Source of the DNA: CAZISM01 sp964541895
Lineage (GTDB): Bacteria; Zhuqueibacterota; Zhuqueibacteria; Residuimicrobiales; Residuimicrobiaceae
Direction of reading: 5' to 3'
Assembly: GCA_964541895.1 (NCBI GenBank)
Contig: CAZISM010000027.1
Location: 1 to 52,669, forward strand
DNA: 52,669 bases
Shown: positions 38,878 to 49,077 of the stretch, piece by piece
Layout: each line of letters begins with the position of its first letter
How positions within the stretch are numbered: position 1 is the stretch's first letter
Translations under genes and position numbers: made by a program
The notes under the pieces: model-generated
What the model saw: the letters and a program-made list of their open reading frames with translations, nothing else
Databases searched by the model: none
What the model was told of the DNA's origin: nothing

Positions 38878-41712
38878 TTAGAAATGGTTAATCTTTTTCA
38901 GGCTCATAATGAACTTTTTTGGCATTTGATACTCATCAAGCACTTTCTCGATATTGGGGACATTTCTATTTTTTAATTTTGCAATAATTGCACTAGCGCA
39001 TTTCAGTCTTAAATTATATAATTGTGCTTGCTTTAGCTGTTTTGCTTTTGGAAACTGATGCCTGTCTTTTAATATGCGACCAATTTCCCATTGGTATTTA
39101 ATAAAAATATCGATCCATTCTTGAATATTCTCGTTTTTAAGGTCTTCTTTTGATATTTTTTCAGTTTTCTTTTGATGAGTTTGACCTGTAGAACGAAAGA
39201 GGATGTGGTCTGATGTGATTACTATATGCGGATCATTATAATTACTCTTTTTAGCAAGCGTTTTTGCGCGTTTTAAAGTATTTATTAATTCTCTAATATT
39301 GCCCGGATAATAATATTCATATAATTTTTCTTTCGCAGTAGGAGTCATATCAAAAACTCCAAGTTTTTTTAGATAGGAGTCTGCAATGAGTAAGATATCT
39401 TCTTTTCTATCTCTTAAAGGCGGAATCTCAATGGGTATCCCAAGCCTATCTAATAAGGATTCATCAAAAGTACCTTCTAGTATTGCACTGTTTAGATCAA
39501 TATTAGTGGCAGCAATAATCCGAACGTCTGATTGATGGATTTCCTCGCCTCCCACAGGCAAAAACGATTTATCATCAAGATATACATTTAATTTCTTTCG
39601 ACACGTTAAAGGCAATGCATCAATTTCATCCAAAAAAATAATACCTTTATCATGTTTTTGTATCAATCCAATTTTACCTTTTCGATTAGCACCAGTGAAG
39701 GCACCACCTGGGGCATAACCGAAAAGCTCACTTTCAATAAGACTTGGATCAAAATGCGCAGCATTTACTTTTATGAACGGTCCAGAACGATTACAATAGC
39801 TTTTGATCATTTCAGCGATAAGGCTTTTTCCGACGCCCTTTTCACCTAAAAGAAGTACAGGACCATCTTCTTCGGTCGCTAGGTGCTTTATCAATTCTTT
39901 TAATTCTCGCATTGAACGAGAGTTCGAGATCAGTCTTGGAAAGGGATCATTGGCATCGAAAGAGTCTTCTGAATCTCGTTTTTCATTACTTGTTTTGATT
40001 TTAAATACCTCTTCAAATTCTTTGTTTTTTCTCTCCAATTTATCAATTTTACTGAATATTGCATCTCTCTTATTTTTGAATGTATCAATTCCGGAAGTGA
40101 TGCTCTCATCAAGATTTTTGCCATCAATTATAATTTCTCGCGATTCACCCAAAATCGCGGACAGTTCAGCAGCGATTTGCACGAAAGCGGCTTTTATTTT
40201 CTTAATCAAGATTTCTTTGTTGGCAATTTTTCTTTTCATCAAGATTTCTTTATTAGCGATTTTTCTTTCATAAAGTAAAATGGACATAAGACAAAATGCA
40301 ATCGATGCAACAATCTGCCAAATTCGATATAGTTTGTTTGAAAAATAATACAAATCTTCAAAAAGCTCCGGATGTAAGTAGCGCACACTGTTATTGGTGG
40401 CCAACCAAACTCCACCGCGGTCATCTACAGCAAGATCCTGTCCGTGCACTGGCTGGCCTTGGTTGGGAATAATTAATTCCCGCCAATTTATTGGTTCATT
40501 TGATTGGTTTAAATATTTAGCAAATTTATTAAGGTAATATAATCTCCCAAACCGGTCAATTATCAACAAGCGCTCGTGTGGACCAGCACAAGCATCTATT
40601 CCTTCTAAATAAAAACTTTCATTTGTCTTGTATGGGACTGAAATGTGGTATGCGCGGTCAGGGGTAGCATTTTTAAGGTCGCTTATTTTCTTGAATTCTA
40701 TTATGGTTATATTTTCATTCACAGCGGTTAAAAAAAGATAAAAAGAAGTGTCAGATTTATTAACAATTGCAGGCGATTGATAATTTGTAGTTGAGTCCAT
40801 GCCATGAAATTTAGAAAGCATGATGCTTTCCCAATGATTGTCGCCTAATTCACAAAAATATAGAGTTTTTTTAATAGAATTGATCGTAATAAACATATTG
40901 TCCTTTTCAAAGAAATCCAATCCTTGAAATGCATAAAGTGTGTCGCATCTTTTAATAAAAATATCACGATGGTCACTCTTCATAGGCAAAACATCTGGAG
41001 ATTGAATCGAGGGGCCTTTTTTCTGGTTTGAGCTGCTAATGGGAGCCTCTAAAAGATCGCCAGTATATTCTATAAGATAGGCATGTGTTTGTCCATTCTT
41101 TTTATCTTGCATCACGTGAACACCATTAATACCAAATACCTCATTAAAATGAATGTTGACAAATTCCACTGAATCCGAACATTTTTCATTGCTCGAGTCG
41201 AAAGAGCATAATTTGAAAGCATTCTTTTCAATCCAATATTGTTGCATCGAAGAGAAAATGTTGTTCTGGTACCAGTCAATACCCCAAAGAATTCGATTCC
41301 CAGAGGACTGTTTATATTCCATGGTCTTAATTTGAAAGATTGGAATAGTATCTGGCTTTTGTTGACCAAATGTTGAATGAAACGCACTGATGCGCCTTTT
41401 ATCGTCAGGTTGTGTCAGGATAAAATACTCTTGATTTGTAATGCGTTGGCCAAAGATTTCATGATTTTTGTGAATATTGAATCGATCAACGAACACACGA
41501 TACCCAGGTACCTTGCTTTTTTTATCAACCATTTCTTTTTCTAAAGAAAGGAACAGTATGGGGCCAAAACCATTTTTCTCAACATGTATAGCATAAAAGC
41601 AACAAATAATATAAAATACGCAAAAAAATCCAAGGACATAGATAAGCCAAGTGAGCATAGTTTTTTTACTCTCACTTGAAACTAAAATCTGCGTAAAAAA
41701 GGACTTATCCAT
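38878..41712 (-). CDS. Membrane-spanning sigma-54 activator with extracytoplasmic sensor
   Basis: A 944-residue protein starting at ATG 41712. TM helix 1 lies at about 20-42. An outer domain (about 45-455) of beta-propeller type follows (LYAFQGLDFF, LLIIDRFGRLYYLN, DLAVDDRGGVWLATNNSVRYL), then TM helix 2 at about 463-481. A coiled coil (482-575) contains two tandem copies of KIANKEIL. The AAA+ domain has Walker A GEKGVGKS (623-630), GAFTGA (670-675, the sigma-54 contact loop), Walker B IIFLDEID (691-698) and the R-finger region DRLGIPIEIPPLRDR. No clear Fis-type HTH is seen; the last 100 residues are unlike known ones. Visibly AT-rich. It probably switches on the sigma-54 promoter at 38704-38718 in response to an outside signal. 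Confidence 0.9.
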   Translation of the reverse strand: MDKSFFTQILVSSESKKTMLTWLIYVLGFFCVFYIICCFYAIHVEKNGFGPILFLSLEKEMVDKKSKVPGYRVFVDRFNIHKNHEIFGQRITNQEYFILTQPDDKRRISAFHSTFGQQKPDTIPIFQIKTMEYKQSSGNRILWGIDWYQNNIFSSMQQYWIEKNAFKLCSFDSSNEKCSDSVEFVNIHFNEVFGINGVHVMQDKKNGQTHAYLIEYTGDLLEAPISSSNQKKGPSIQSPDVLPMKSDHRDIFIKRCDTLYAFQGLDFFEKDNMFITINSIKKTLYFCELGDNHWESIMLSKFHGMDSTTNYQSPAIVNKSDTSFYLFLTAVNENITIIEFKKISDLKNATPDRAYHISVPYKTNESFYLEGIDACAGPHERLLIIDRFGRLYYLNKFAKYLNQSNEPINWRELIIPNQGQPVHGQDLAVDDRGGVWLATNNSVRYLHPELFEDLYYFSNKLYRIWQIVASIAFCLMSILLYERKIANKEILMKRKIANKEILIKKIKAAFVQIAAELSAILGESREIIIDGKNLDESITSGIDTFKNKRDAIFSKIDKLERKNKEFEEVFKIKTSNEKRDSEDSFDANDPFPRLISNSRSMRELKELIKHLATEEDGPVLLLGEKGVGKSLIAEMIKSYCNRSGPFIKVNAAHFDPSLIESELFGYAPGGAFTGANRKGKIGLIQKHDKGIIFLDEIDALPLTCRKKLNVYLDDKSFLPVGGEEIHQSDVRIIAATNIDLNSAILEGTFDESLLDRLGIPIEIPPLRDRKEDILLIADSYLKKLGVFDMTPTAKEKLYEYYYPGNIRELINTLKRAKTLAKKSNYNDPHIVITSDHILFRSTGQTHQKKTEKISKEDLKNENIQEWIDIFIKYQWEIGRILKDRHQFPKAKQLKQAQLYNLRLKCASAIIAKLKNRNVPNIEKVLDEYQMPKKFIMSLKKINHF
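40205..40270. repeat. 33-bp tandem duplication in the activator gene
   Basis: Two adjacent 33-base units (40205-40237, 40238-40270), the second slightly diverged, encode the repeated KIANKEIL-type heptads right after TM helix 2. The duplication lengthens the linker coil between membrane and AAA+ domain by 11 residues. Confidence 0.85.
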
Positions 41713-42029
41713 AATATTTTTTCCTACTGTTGTTTTATCACTAATGAGCAATGGGGAATTCGTATTATTGAATCAAAAATAAGCTTGAATTGACTATTAG
41801 TAATCAAACAGCTCTCTATTTTAATTATTGGTTTTTCATTTAATATATTGCCTGCAGCACATTAATATTCCAATTTTTCATTCATGTAGTACTTGCTCTG
41901 CGCATTTTGATAGTAAATATTAAAGATAGCCAACACCGTTTTCGCACAGGAATTTTGAATTATAACTGGTCACTTAATTATTTTCAAAACAATCGATCGC
42001 CATTCATACATAGTGAGGGTGCATCATTG
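41713..42029. other. AT-rich intergenic stretch
   Basis: 317 AT-rich bases between the methyltransferase stop and the activator start. It probably contains the activator promoter. I see no gene, clear terminator or known motif; short frames across it lack ribosome sites. Confidence 0.5.
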
Positions 42030-45000
42030 CTACATTTTGAATTTTTCAAACTGCACACGCGACATAACTTCTGCGATCTCCGTATCGAATATTTGTACTT
42101 CATCATAGGAAAGATCGTACAATTTATATACCATTACATCGAGCTGTTTTTCTAAGTGTGTCGAGTCTTGAGATTTTTGCCTCAGAGCTTGAATTTTATC
42201 CACCAAAACTTCGAATGGTTTTTGTTGTTGTTTGCTTATGCGCTTGATGGGTAGCTGTTCAACAAAGATCTTTTTAAACTCAAAAAACTCACCTTCTCGA
42301 CTGTAAGCTATGAATTTCAACAAAAACGACATAATCCGGCTATTGATTACCGCCAATATATATTTTATGCTTTCTTTTTCGGAGGTTAATAGATTGGCGG
42401 GAGCATTGACAACTGAGCCTTTGTCATCTAGAGCATAACTTGGGTCAGTAGCCAAATTACCCCACACAACTTTTTCCTTTTCAAATTCATCCAAATACGC
42501 ACAGTTCCTCAAATTCGTCCAATGATCGCCCTGATCTTCACGTTTTTGAGCCGTTTCTTTAAATTTCAGCAGGTGTTTATATATGGCAGGATATTTATTT
42601 GGGATGTCAATTGGCGTAATATTTTTTTCTTTGATACCATTGTGCGCGTTGATCAACCACAAATCCGCGAATTCCACGTGATACCGTTTGATATCCTTTC
42701 CGCGCAGGATCGGCTTGATGATCTCCGCGCTCTTGGGGTCTTGGCTGATCAGCTTGGCCCGGGTTTCACCGTCAATAATAAACGCCTCGTTTAGGCCGGT
42801 CAATATGCCACGATAAATTTGAACATCCCAATCCTTGAGCGGAATGCCCTGCGACTCGATCTTGCGCTTGATGCGCATTTCCGCTTCCTTGACGATCAGT
42901 AACCGCTCTTTTGAAAATTCGCTCACATACTCTTTTTTCTTTTGCTCGATCAACGCCGGCAGCGGCTGATGATCAACGTTCTCGCGACTGAGATCCAACG
43001 CCAGCAAGTCGGCACCGTCGCTCCTTTCGCGGGAAGTGAGCAGAATATTGGTATAGGTGGTGGCGTTGGCAAAGATCGGCGCGTCGCCGAAATCGATCAG
43101 GATGCGCGGTTGGGTATGCTCCAGCAAATAGACGCGCAGGGATTCGCCGTAGCCGGCGCGCATCCATTTGTTGGAGGTAATATAACAGAGACAGCCCTTT
43201 TCGCGCAGCAGTTTATGGCCGCGTTCATAAAACAGGCAATAGATGTCGCCGGTGCGTTCAAAGGAATCGTACTTTTCTCCCTCGTAAAGTTCAGCCAACC
43301 GACCGCCCTCTTTTTGCAGTTGCACATAGGGCGGATTACCGATAACCACGTCAAAACCCGCCTTGACCTCTGGGAAAAAGTAGCGTAGATCAAAAAACTT
43401 GACCGTCTGATTTTGAAAGAGATTTTTATAGCTTTCCCATTTGGATACCCACGCGGTTTGGGTGTCCAGATGAAGCTGCCGTTTTTCTTTTTTGCGCTTA
43501 TTGGCGGTAAATTGACTGAGTGACAGAATCAAATCAAATTTTTCATCGACCTTTTTATTGATCAACTGAACAATGGTCTTGCGCAAGGACGTCTTTTCTT
43601 CGGGCGAACTGGCGGAAAAATAGTTTTCCACATGTCTTTGAAAATGGTCGAAAAAATCATCTTCAAAAATGTCCGCCTGCGACTGCTTTACGTCTTCCTC
43701 ATTGTGCAACCCGATCAGCGAATCGGCGGAGACAAATTTGAATTCGAGGTTGGGCAGGGCGTGGATGCCGCGATTTTCCTCATGATCCTGTACTTTTTCT
43801 TCAACAATGAGCGAGAGAAAGAAACGCAGTTTGGAGATTTCGACCGAGATGGGCTGGATATCGACGCCGTAAATGGATTTGCGGATAATGTTCAATTTGC
43901 GGGTATAGTCCCACAATTCGTGGCTGTTGGCGATCTTTTTTGCGATTATCGACCGGAGTGTGGGGTCCGAGATGCTTTGCAGCAGTCGCTTTCTGGCCTC
44001 TTCCGCGTTGGGATCCACCTTTTGCAGGATCAACAACATCTTTTGCAATGCGCCCATGGGAAAGGCGCCGGAGCCGCAAGCCGGATCAAGAATTTTGATC
44101 TCATCAAGCCCGGCAATGATGTTGTCGCGATCACTCGGCGAGATCGCTACATCCGCGCTGTAATTCAACAAATCATTCAGCAGGGAATCGGGCAATGAGG
44201 TTTTATGGCGCAAATAGTGCTTGAGGCTTTCATCGACCATGTATTCGACAATAGGCCGGGGCGTGTAATAACTGCCGGTGGATTTGCGCACGGTCTCGCC
44301 GGTGAGCGGATCGATCTCTGCAAGCAGGTTTTCAAATATTCGACCCAGCATCTCGGGATCAATGGAGAGTTCGATGTCGATGGTGGTGTTTTCGTCGATG
44401 GTGAAATTATACGTTTCGAACACGGTAAACAGATCGTCGAACCATGCATCCGGGATCACCAGCGTGTTGAGATGTCGGGTGATGCCCATCTTGCGGTCGG
44501 GTTCATAGAAATCGTCTTCGTGCGGCTCGAACAGTCCACCGTTAAGAAACGGCGTATCCTTGAACCGGTCGCTGACCACCTCGCTGCGTTGGTTTTGCGG
44601 CGTGTTTAACACCTGAAAGAACAAATATTCAAGAATATGATGGTAATAGTATTCGTTTTCGCGCACTGCCTGAGAAGAGAGAATGTCGTCGCTGATCAAC
44701 GGAAAGCCGTTGGCGCTACGCTTCTTCTTCAGAAACCAACAAAACACCAACCGGCCGATCAAACGTACGGCGAATTCCTGATACTTTTGATGATTGTGCT
44801 CGTTGTTGGGCAAGGAGGGCAAACGCAGCAGCGCCTTTTCTTCGAACAGATTAACGCCGATTTTGCGCGTCCCGCCCACCAATCGCGTGAATAGCAGAGC
44901 GATTTCGTTATAAAATTCCTTATTGACCACTTCAACGGAAAAACGTTCGCGTAAATCGGCCAGATCCCGGATTCGTCCTTTTTTAATCAAAAATTCATTG

Positions 45001-45419
45001 GGGGTGTGAGTCTTACAGTTCGGCCCGAGAAAAAAGGAGTAACGTCGCGGATTGGCAAATTGCTTTTTTACCTTGCCATTGACAATAACCAGGTCCATGG
45101 AAATATAGGAAAGACGATAATTGTCCGAATTGGCGGAGATGAACAAAACTAAAGCGTCGCGAACCAGATACCCGACGAGAAGATGAAACGTTTCTTTCGC
45201 CAGGCTGACGCGGGGATCACTGTCAGAATGATGATGAATTTCATAAACCGGTAAATCCAGGGCTTCACTTCGCCCCAATAAAACGACTCGGCTGATGTAT
45301 TGAGTCTTGATGGTAAGATCGACCTTTTCAGACCGCGGCTTGAAATCTTCAGGTAAAAAATCGCTTTTAAACCAGCGCAGGAAGATATTTGGGTCGTAAG
45401 GCTCCTGAAAATTCACCAT
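42030..45419 (-). CDS. Eco57I-like N6-adenine DNA methyltransferase (restriction-modification or DISARM-type)
   Basis: A 1129-residue protein. The N-terminal 370 residues are not clearly a known nuclease; a PD-(D/E)xK site could not be fixed. TGSYYTPRPIVEYMV (381-395) and motif I DPACGSGAFPMGAL (445-457) form the AdoMet-binding part; motif IV NPPY (695-698) is the catalytic site for adenine N6 methylation. The C-terminal part has a TaqI-like target-recognition segment (KPILRGKDIKRYHVEF) and NAPANLLTSEKESIKYILAVINSR. ATG overlaps the helicase gene stop in TGATG. With its partner it resembles the DrmMI/DrmD pair of class 1 DISARM; single-chain type IIG is the other possibility. Confidence 0.88.
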   Translation of the reverse strand: MVNFQEPYDPNIFLRWFKSDFLPEDFKPRSEKVDLTIKTQYISRVVLLGRSEALDLPVYEIHHHSDSDPRVSLAKETFHLLVGYLVRDALVLFISANSDNYRLSYISMDLVIVNGKVKKQFANPRRYSFFLGPNCKTHTPNEFLIKKGRIRDLADLRERFSVEVVNKEFYNEIALLFTRLVGGTRKIGVNLFEEKALLRLPSLPNNEHNHQKYQEFAVRLIGRLVFCWFLKKKRSANGFPLISDDILSSQAVRENEYYYHHILEYLFFQVLNTPQNQRSEVVSDRFKDTPFLNGGLFEPHEDDFYEPDRKMGITRHLNTLVIPDAWFDDLFTVFETYNFTIDENTTIDIELSIDPEMLGRIFENLLAEIDPLTGETVRKSTGSYYTPRPIVEYMVDESLKHYLRHKTSLPDSLLNDLLNYSADVAISPSDRDNIIAGLDEIKILDPACGSGAFPMGALQKMLLILQKVDPNAEEARKRLLQSISDPTLRSIIAKKIANSHELWDYTRKLNIIRKSIYGVDIQPISVEISKLRFFLSLIVEEKVQDHEENRGIHALPNLEFKFVSADSLIGLHNEEDVKQSQADIFEDDFFDHFQRHVENYFSASSPEEKTSLRKTIVQLINKKVDEKFDLILSLSQFTANKRKKEKRQLHLDTQTAWVSKWESYKNLFQNQTVKFFDLRYFFPEVKAGFDVVIGNPPYVQLQKEGGRLAELYEGEKYDSFERTGDIYCLFYERGHKLLREKGCLCYITSNKWMRAGYGESLRVYLLEHTQPRILIDFGDAPIFANATTYTNILLTSRERSDGADLLALDLSRENVDHQPLPALIEQKKKEYVSEFSKERLLIVKEAEMRIKRKIESQGIPLKDWDVQIYRGILTGLNEAFIIDGETRAKLISQDPKSAEIIKPILRGKDIKRYHVEFADLWLINAHNGIKEKNITPIDIPNKYPAIYKHLLKFKETAQKREDQGDHWTNLRNCAYLDEFEKEKVVWGNLATDPSYALDDKGSVVNAPANLLTSEKESIKYILAVINSRIMSFLLKFIAYSREGEFFEFKKIFVEQLPIKRISKQQQKPFEVLVDKIQALRQKSQDSTHLEKQLDVMVYKLYDLSYDEVQIFDTEIAEVMSRVQFEKFKM

Positions 45420-48400
45420 CAGATCAACTCCTCGGAAAGAATAATTGCTTCATCGCCTTCTTCAATCTTCCGGGCAGTTTCCAACATCACCGAAAGATAG
45501 GAGCCGGGCAGTTCTGTTTTTAATTCATCAATGGAAGAATCCGGCGACTTTAAGTCGAGTTTGCGCAATTTTTTCAAAAAATAGTCGGGCAAAGCGTCTA
45601 GGGTGCGGATAACCAGACTGATATCGCGCAAATAATCCTTGTGTTTCGACGAAACCGGAATTAACGCTTCTACCGTGGTCAACGCGTCCCGTTTTCCCTT
45701 ATCGGAGCTGATCTGAGTTTTGCGCTCGAACAGCCGCGACTTTAATTGTTGATAAATCTTTTCAAAACTTTCGCTGATCGCGGCCGGTTTTTCACCCACC
45801 TCGGACTGAAAAAGCGCTAACGCCGTTTCAGCGCTCAAGGAGATTTCGTCCGCGTCATGACCCAGCTTGAACTTGTAATCATCGCCCTTGCGTCCAAAGA
45901 TGAGCACGCCATTTTCAGTTTTAGCCGCGGTTCTGCGCACCCGCGAACGATGGGGCAGAGCCCGCGCCTGTTGAATAAGCTCCGGTTGATGCGCCTTGAG
46001 CTGATACAAAAGATTTTTATAGTCAACATCCCAGGATCGCTGCTCCTGCAAGTCCTGTTCGCGCTGATATTGCTCGATGAAAAACGACGCTAGATTTTCT
46101 TCATCGGTCAACACCTGCGTGTCTTCGCCCAGCAAGGCGTGAATCATGTCGATCTTGAGCGTGCTGATCTGCTTGATCCGGGTTTCTTCTTCACCGGTTG
46201 CGGTGGGAAAAAAGTTATAGATATAGAGGTGGTCAAAAACCTTTTTGTTGATGCGATTGATGCGGCCGACTCGTTGGATTACTCGCGTCGGATTATAGGG
46301 AATATCATAATTCAAGATGACGCCGGCGCGATGGAGATTGAATCCTTCTGAAATAGCGTCGGTTGCGATCAAAATATCAAAATCATGTTGTTGTTTGTTT
46401 AGCGGTAACCCGGCGTCAAAATTTTGTCTGATACGGGTTTTATTGTTTTGGTTGGCGTCCGCTGAAGAATATTTCAAGACCCGAAAACGGCCGAGCAACA
46501 ATTCATTGAGATATGCGGCAGTATCGCCGAATTCGGTAAAAATGACAATTTTTCGATTCGGCGCTTGTGATAATAACTTGCTCAACACTTTAGTCAGAGT
46601 TTCCAGTTTGGGATCGCGTCCGACTCCTTCAGCGAACCAGGTTTGGTGAATTTCTCGAAGCAGCGAGATATCGTTGTCTAAATCGTGAATAAATTTTTCC
46701 TCAAGGTCCGTCTTAGGAATGGTAACAAGACCTTTTTCCTTATATGCCGCCAGTATTTGGTCAAGATCAATGTCGCTGACATCGGTGTCGTCCTCGATGC
46801 CGCCATCGGCCAGCAGGGCATCGACATCGGGTAATTTACCTTTTTTAAACACCGGCACCAGACCCAGGCGATGGTACCACTCTTTAACCAATTCCGCAGA
46901 ACGAATCATCGATTCGAGGCTGGCGCGAAAAGAAAATTTCGAACTTTCAAAACGCCTGACCAAAAGTCGACGCATGAATTTAGCCAAGTTGATCTGTGTT
47001 TGCAGGGCCAGGTTCGCGTCGCCATATTCATCTTCCCATTGCCGGCGATATTTTTCAACATCTTTCACATACATGCCGGGTTGATAGCGCGCGCCAATAA
47101 AACCGTCGCGCGTTCCTCCGTTTTGTGGTGAGATCCGTTCCAAGGTTTCACAATAGAGCTCGGTCAGATCGCCCAAATCATAATCTAAGAGCCGGGGCGG
47201 TTCGATGCGGTTCAGTTCAATATGTTGTCGGTCTAAATCGGCGCGATACTCTTCAATTTCATCCAAATCAAGTCGCGAACGCCGGATCAGCAGCGGCGAA
47301 ATAAGATTACGAATTTCAGCAGCCAGACGCTGAATTCTGGTTTTAATTTCATACGGCGACGCCAGTTTTTCCCGCTGCGAACGAATAATATCCTTATATT
47401 CAATAATCAATCGGCGAAATTGGTAAGCAAGGTTTTCAACGGTTTGAATGGTCGATTTGGCCGGAATTTGAAAAAGCTTGATCATGGAAAATATGTCTTG
47501 CGGCCGGTTGTTGAACGGTGTGGCGGTAAGCAGCACTACGCGGTTACCTTGGCATAATTTGTGAAGATCGGCGTAATCGCGGGTCAATTCGTTGCGGAAT
47601 TTATGCGCCTCATCAATAATGATCAATTTTCGCTCATCGCCGGTCGCGGCATCGAGCGCTTTATTAATGGCGCCGGTGCTGAACACCTGGACATTGAACT
47701 CGTACGTATAGCGGTAATCTTCCCATTGATCCTTCAAGTGGGGCGGAGCGATGATGATCGTCTTCAAGCCGAGATTGTGAGCAATTGTTGAAGCGATAAT
47801 GCTTTTGCCTAAACCGACGACATCGGCAATGATGACGCCGTTGTGTTTTTCAATAATGTTTAAGGCCGACTGGACAGCGTCGGTTTGGTACTTTAGATTA
47901 AGAAAATTATGGTTGGTGATTTCCGCCGGAAACCGGATATTCGAAGTGTGTAGACTAAAATATTCGTCCAACACCCGTACATATATTAAGAACGGTTTGG
48001 GCAGCTTGTTAATCCAAATCCGCTCTATTACTTCCGATTCAAACTCGACGAAATTTTGCGCGCTGATCAAATCAATAGCGGAATGCCACAATTCATCAAA
48101 GAGGGTCTTGGCTTCGTGGTAATGTTCGTCGCGAAAAATTACATTGATCTCATGACGGCCGGTCAATCCTTCCCGGGATAAATTGCTGGAGCCGGTGACG
48201 ACCGATCCGGGATAGTATCCGCCCTCGTTATGTTCCGCCGCGTTTTCAAAAATGTATAATTTTGCGTGATTGGGTTGTTCGGTTTTGCGCAGCTCGAGCG
48301 AACCTTCTTTAATCTTTCTTAAAAATAACGCAAATGCCTGCTGCTTATCGTCGTTGTCAAAATAATCGGTATCATTAAACAGCTCTACCAAAGCGGCCAT

Positions 48401-48661
48401 ATAGTTGCGGCGGATCTGACCGCGGGATAAATGGACCTCCTGGATGATTTCGAATTCTTTGATTTTGTTGAATAGCGCCTTTTCCGCGTCCATGCCCACC
48501 AATATTTTGACCTGCTTGTCGGCTAACTTTTTATATAATTCCGCGAAGCCGGAAAAATAAAAATAGCCCACCAACGCGTACATGGCCTTGGTTTTCGGCA
48601 GAATACTGTTGATCAGATGGGATAAAAGATCTTTTTGATTGGTAATAAAAGTGCTGGACAT
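45419..48661 (-). CDS. PLD-domain SNF2-type helicase (defence-type)
   Basis: A 1080-residue protein starting at ATG 48661 (MSSTFITNQKDLLSHL); a longer reading to 48784 shows no family sequence. Residues about 20-200 form a phospholipase-D-like nuclease domain with NHAKLYIFE (His 132, Lys 134) and GSSNLSREGL (157-166), a single HKD half that would work as a dimer. The helicase follows: ADVVGLGKS (279-287), DEAH (350-353), LLTATPFNN (377-385), and motif VI QRVGRINRIN near 780. The C-terminal 250 residues are helical. Start of the methyltransferase overlaps the stop, so the two form one unit. It probably moves along and cuts unmodified foreign DNA. Confidence 0.9.
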   Translation of the reverse strand: MSSTFITNQKDLLSHLINSILPKTKAMYALVGYFYFSGFAELYKKLADKQVKILVGMDAEKALFNKIKEFEIIQEVHLSRGQIRRNYMAALVELFNDTDYFDNDDKQQAFALFLRKIKEGSLELRKTEQPNHAKLYIFENAAEHNEGGYYPGSVVTGSSNLSREGLTGRHEINVIFRDEHYHEAKTLFDELWHSAIDLISAQNFVEFESEVIERIWINKLPKPFLIYVRVLDEYFSLHTSNIRFPAEITNHNFLNLKYQTDAVQSALNIIEKHNGVIIADVVGLGKSIIASTIAHNLGLKTIIIAPPHLKDQWEDYRYTYEFNVQVFSTGAINKALDAATGDERKLIIIDEAHKFRNELTRDYADLHKLCQGNRVVLLTATPFNNRPQDIFSMIKLFQIPAKSTIQTVENLAYQFRRLIIEYKDIIRSQREKLASPYEIKTRIQRLAAEIRNLISPLLIRRSRLDLDEIEEYRADLDRQHIELNRIEPPRLLDYDLGDLTELYCETLERISPQNGGTRDGFIGARYQPGMYVKDVEKYRRQWEDEYGDANLALQTQINLAKFMRRLLVRRFESSKFSFRASLESMIRSAELVKEWYHRLGLVPVFKKGKLPDVDALLADGGIEDDTDVSDIDLDQILAAYKEKGLVTIPKTDLEEKFIHDLDNDISLLREIHQTWFAEGVGRDPKLETLTKVLSKLLSQAPNRKIVIFTEFGDTAAYLNELLLGRFRVLKYSSADANQNNKTRIRQNFDAGLPLNKQQHDFDILIATDAISEGFNLHRAGVILNYDIPYNPTRVIQRVGRINRINKKVFDHLYIYNFFPTATGEEETRIKQISTLKIDMIHALLGEDTQVLTDEENLASFFIEQYQREQDLQEQRSWDVDYKNLLYQLKAHQPELIQQARALPHRSRVRRTAAKTENGVLIFGRKGDDYKFKLGHDADEISLSAETALALFQSEVGEKPAAISESFEKIYQQLKSRLFERKTQISSDKGKRDALTTVEALIPVSSKHKDYLRDISLVIRTLDALPDYFLKKLRKLDLKSPDSSIDELKTELPGSYLSVMLETARKIEEGDEAIILSEELI

Positions 48662-49044
48662 GGTTTCACCGCTCCAAATGAAACGAACTGCAATCCATCG
48701 AGTCCAGAAATGATAACTGGTAGAGGTCCCTGGCAAAATCCATATAACCTCTTGAAAAATAGAAATACAACAAGTCAAAATCAAGAAAAAATTTGACTTT
48801 GCGTGTAACGCTTTAAGACGAGTCTGAAAACTGAAGAATTCAATAGCAACGAATTAGTTGGTCACGACACTTCTTGCTATCGGCATAATCGTTTCAGCTC
48901 TTGGAACACAGAAAGTACTCGTGCCGAATGCGACTCTGATTTTTTCAATCACCAGCTTAATTATTGCTGCAAGAGGGCGCGGTTCTGCAATGGAGGAAGA
49001 TAATATTAAGCTGACGAGTGCAAGGAGGTAGAAAATTGCGAATT
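48662..49044. other. Intergenic region upstream of the defence genes
   Basis: About 380 bases. The part nearest the helicase gene should hold its promoter (TTGACTT-like box on the minus strand near 48775). A hydrophobic open stretch on the plus strand (48859-49032) and another on the minus strand (48854-49090) lack start signals and similarity, so I support no gene here. Confidence 0.4.
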
Positions 49045-49060
49045 GGGGTCGGATCAAATG
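49045..49060 (+). repeat. Extra left-end fragment of the inverted-repeat element
   Basis: GGGGTCGGATCAAATG, a near copy of the left terminal repeat, lies 33 bases before the complete copy C. It suggests a second insertion or a partial duplication at the same spot. Confidence 0.6.
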
Positions 49061-49077
49061 TGGGTGAATCGTGAATC

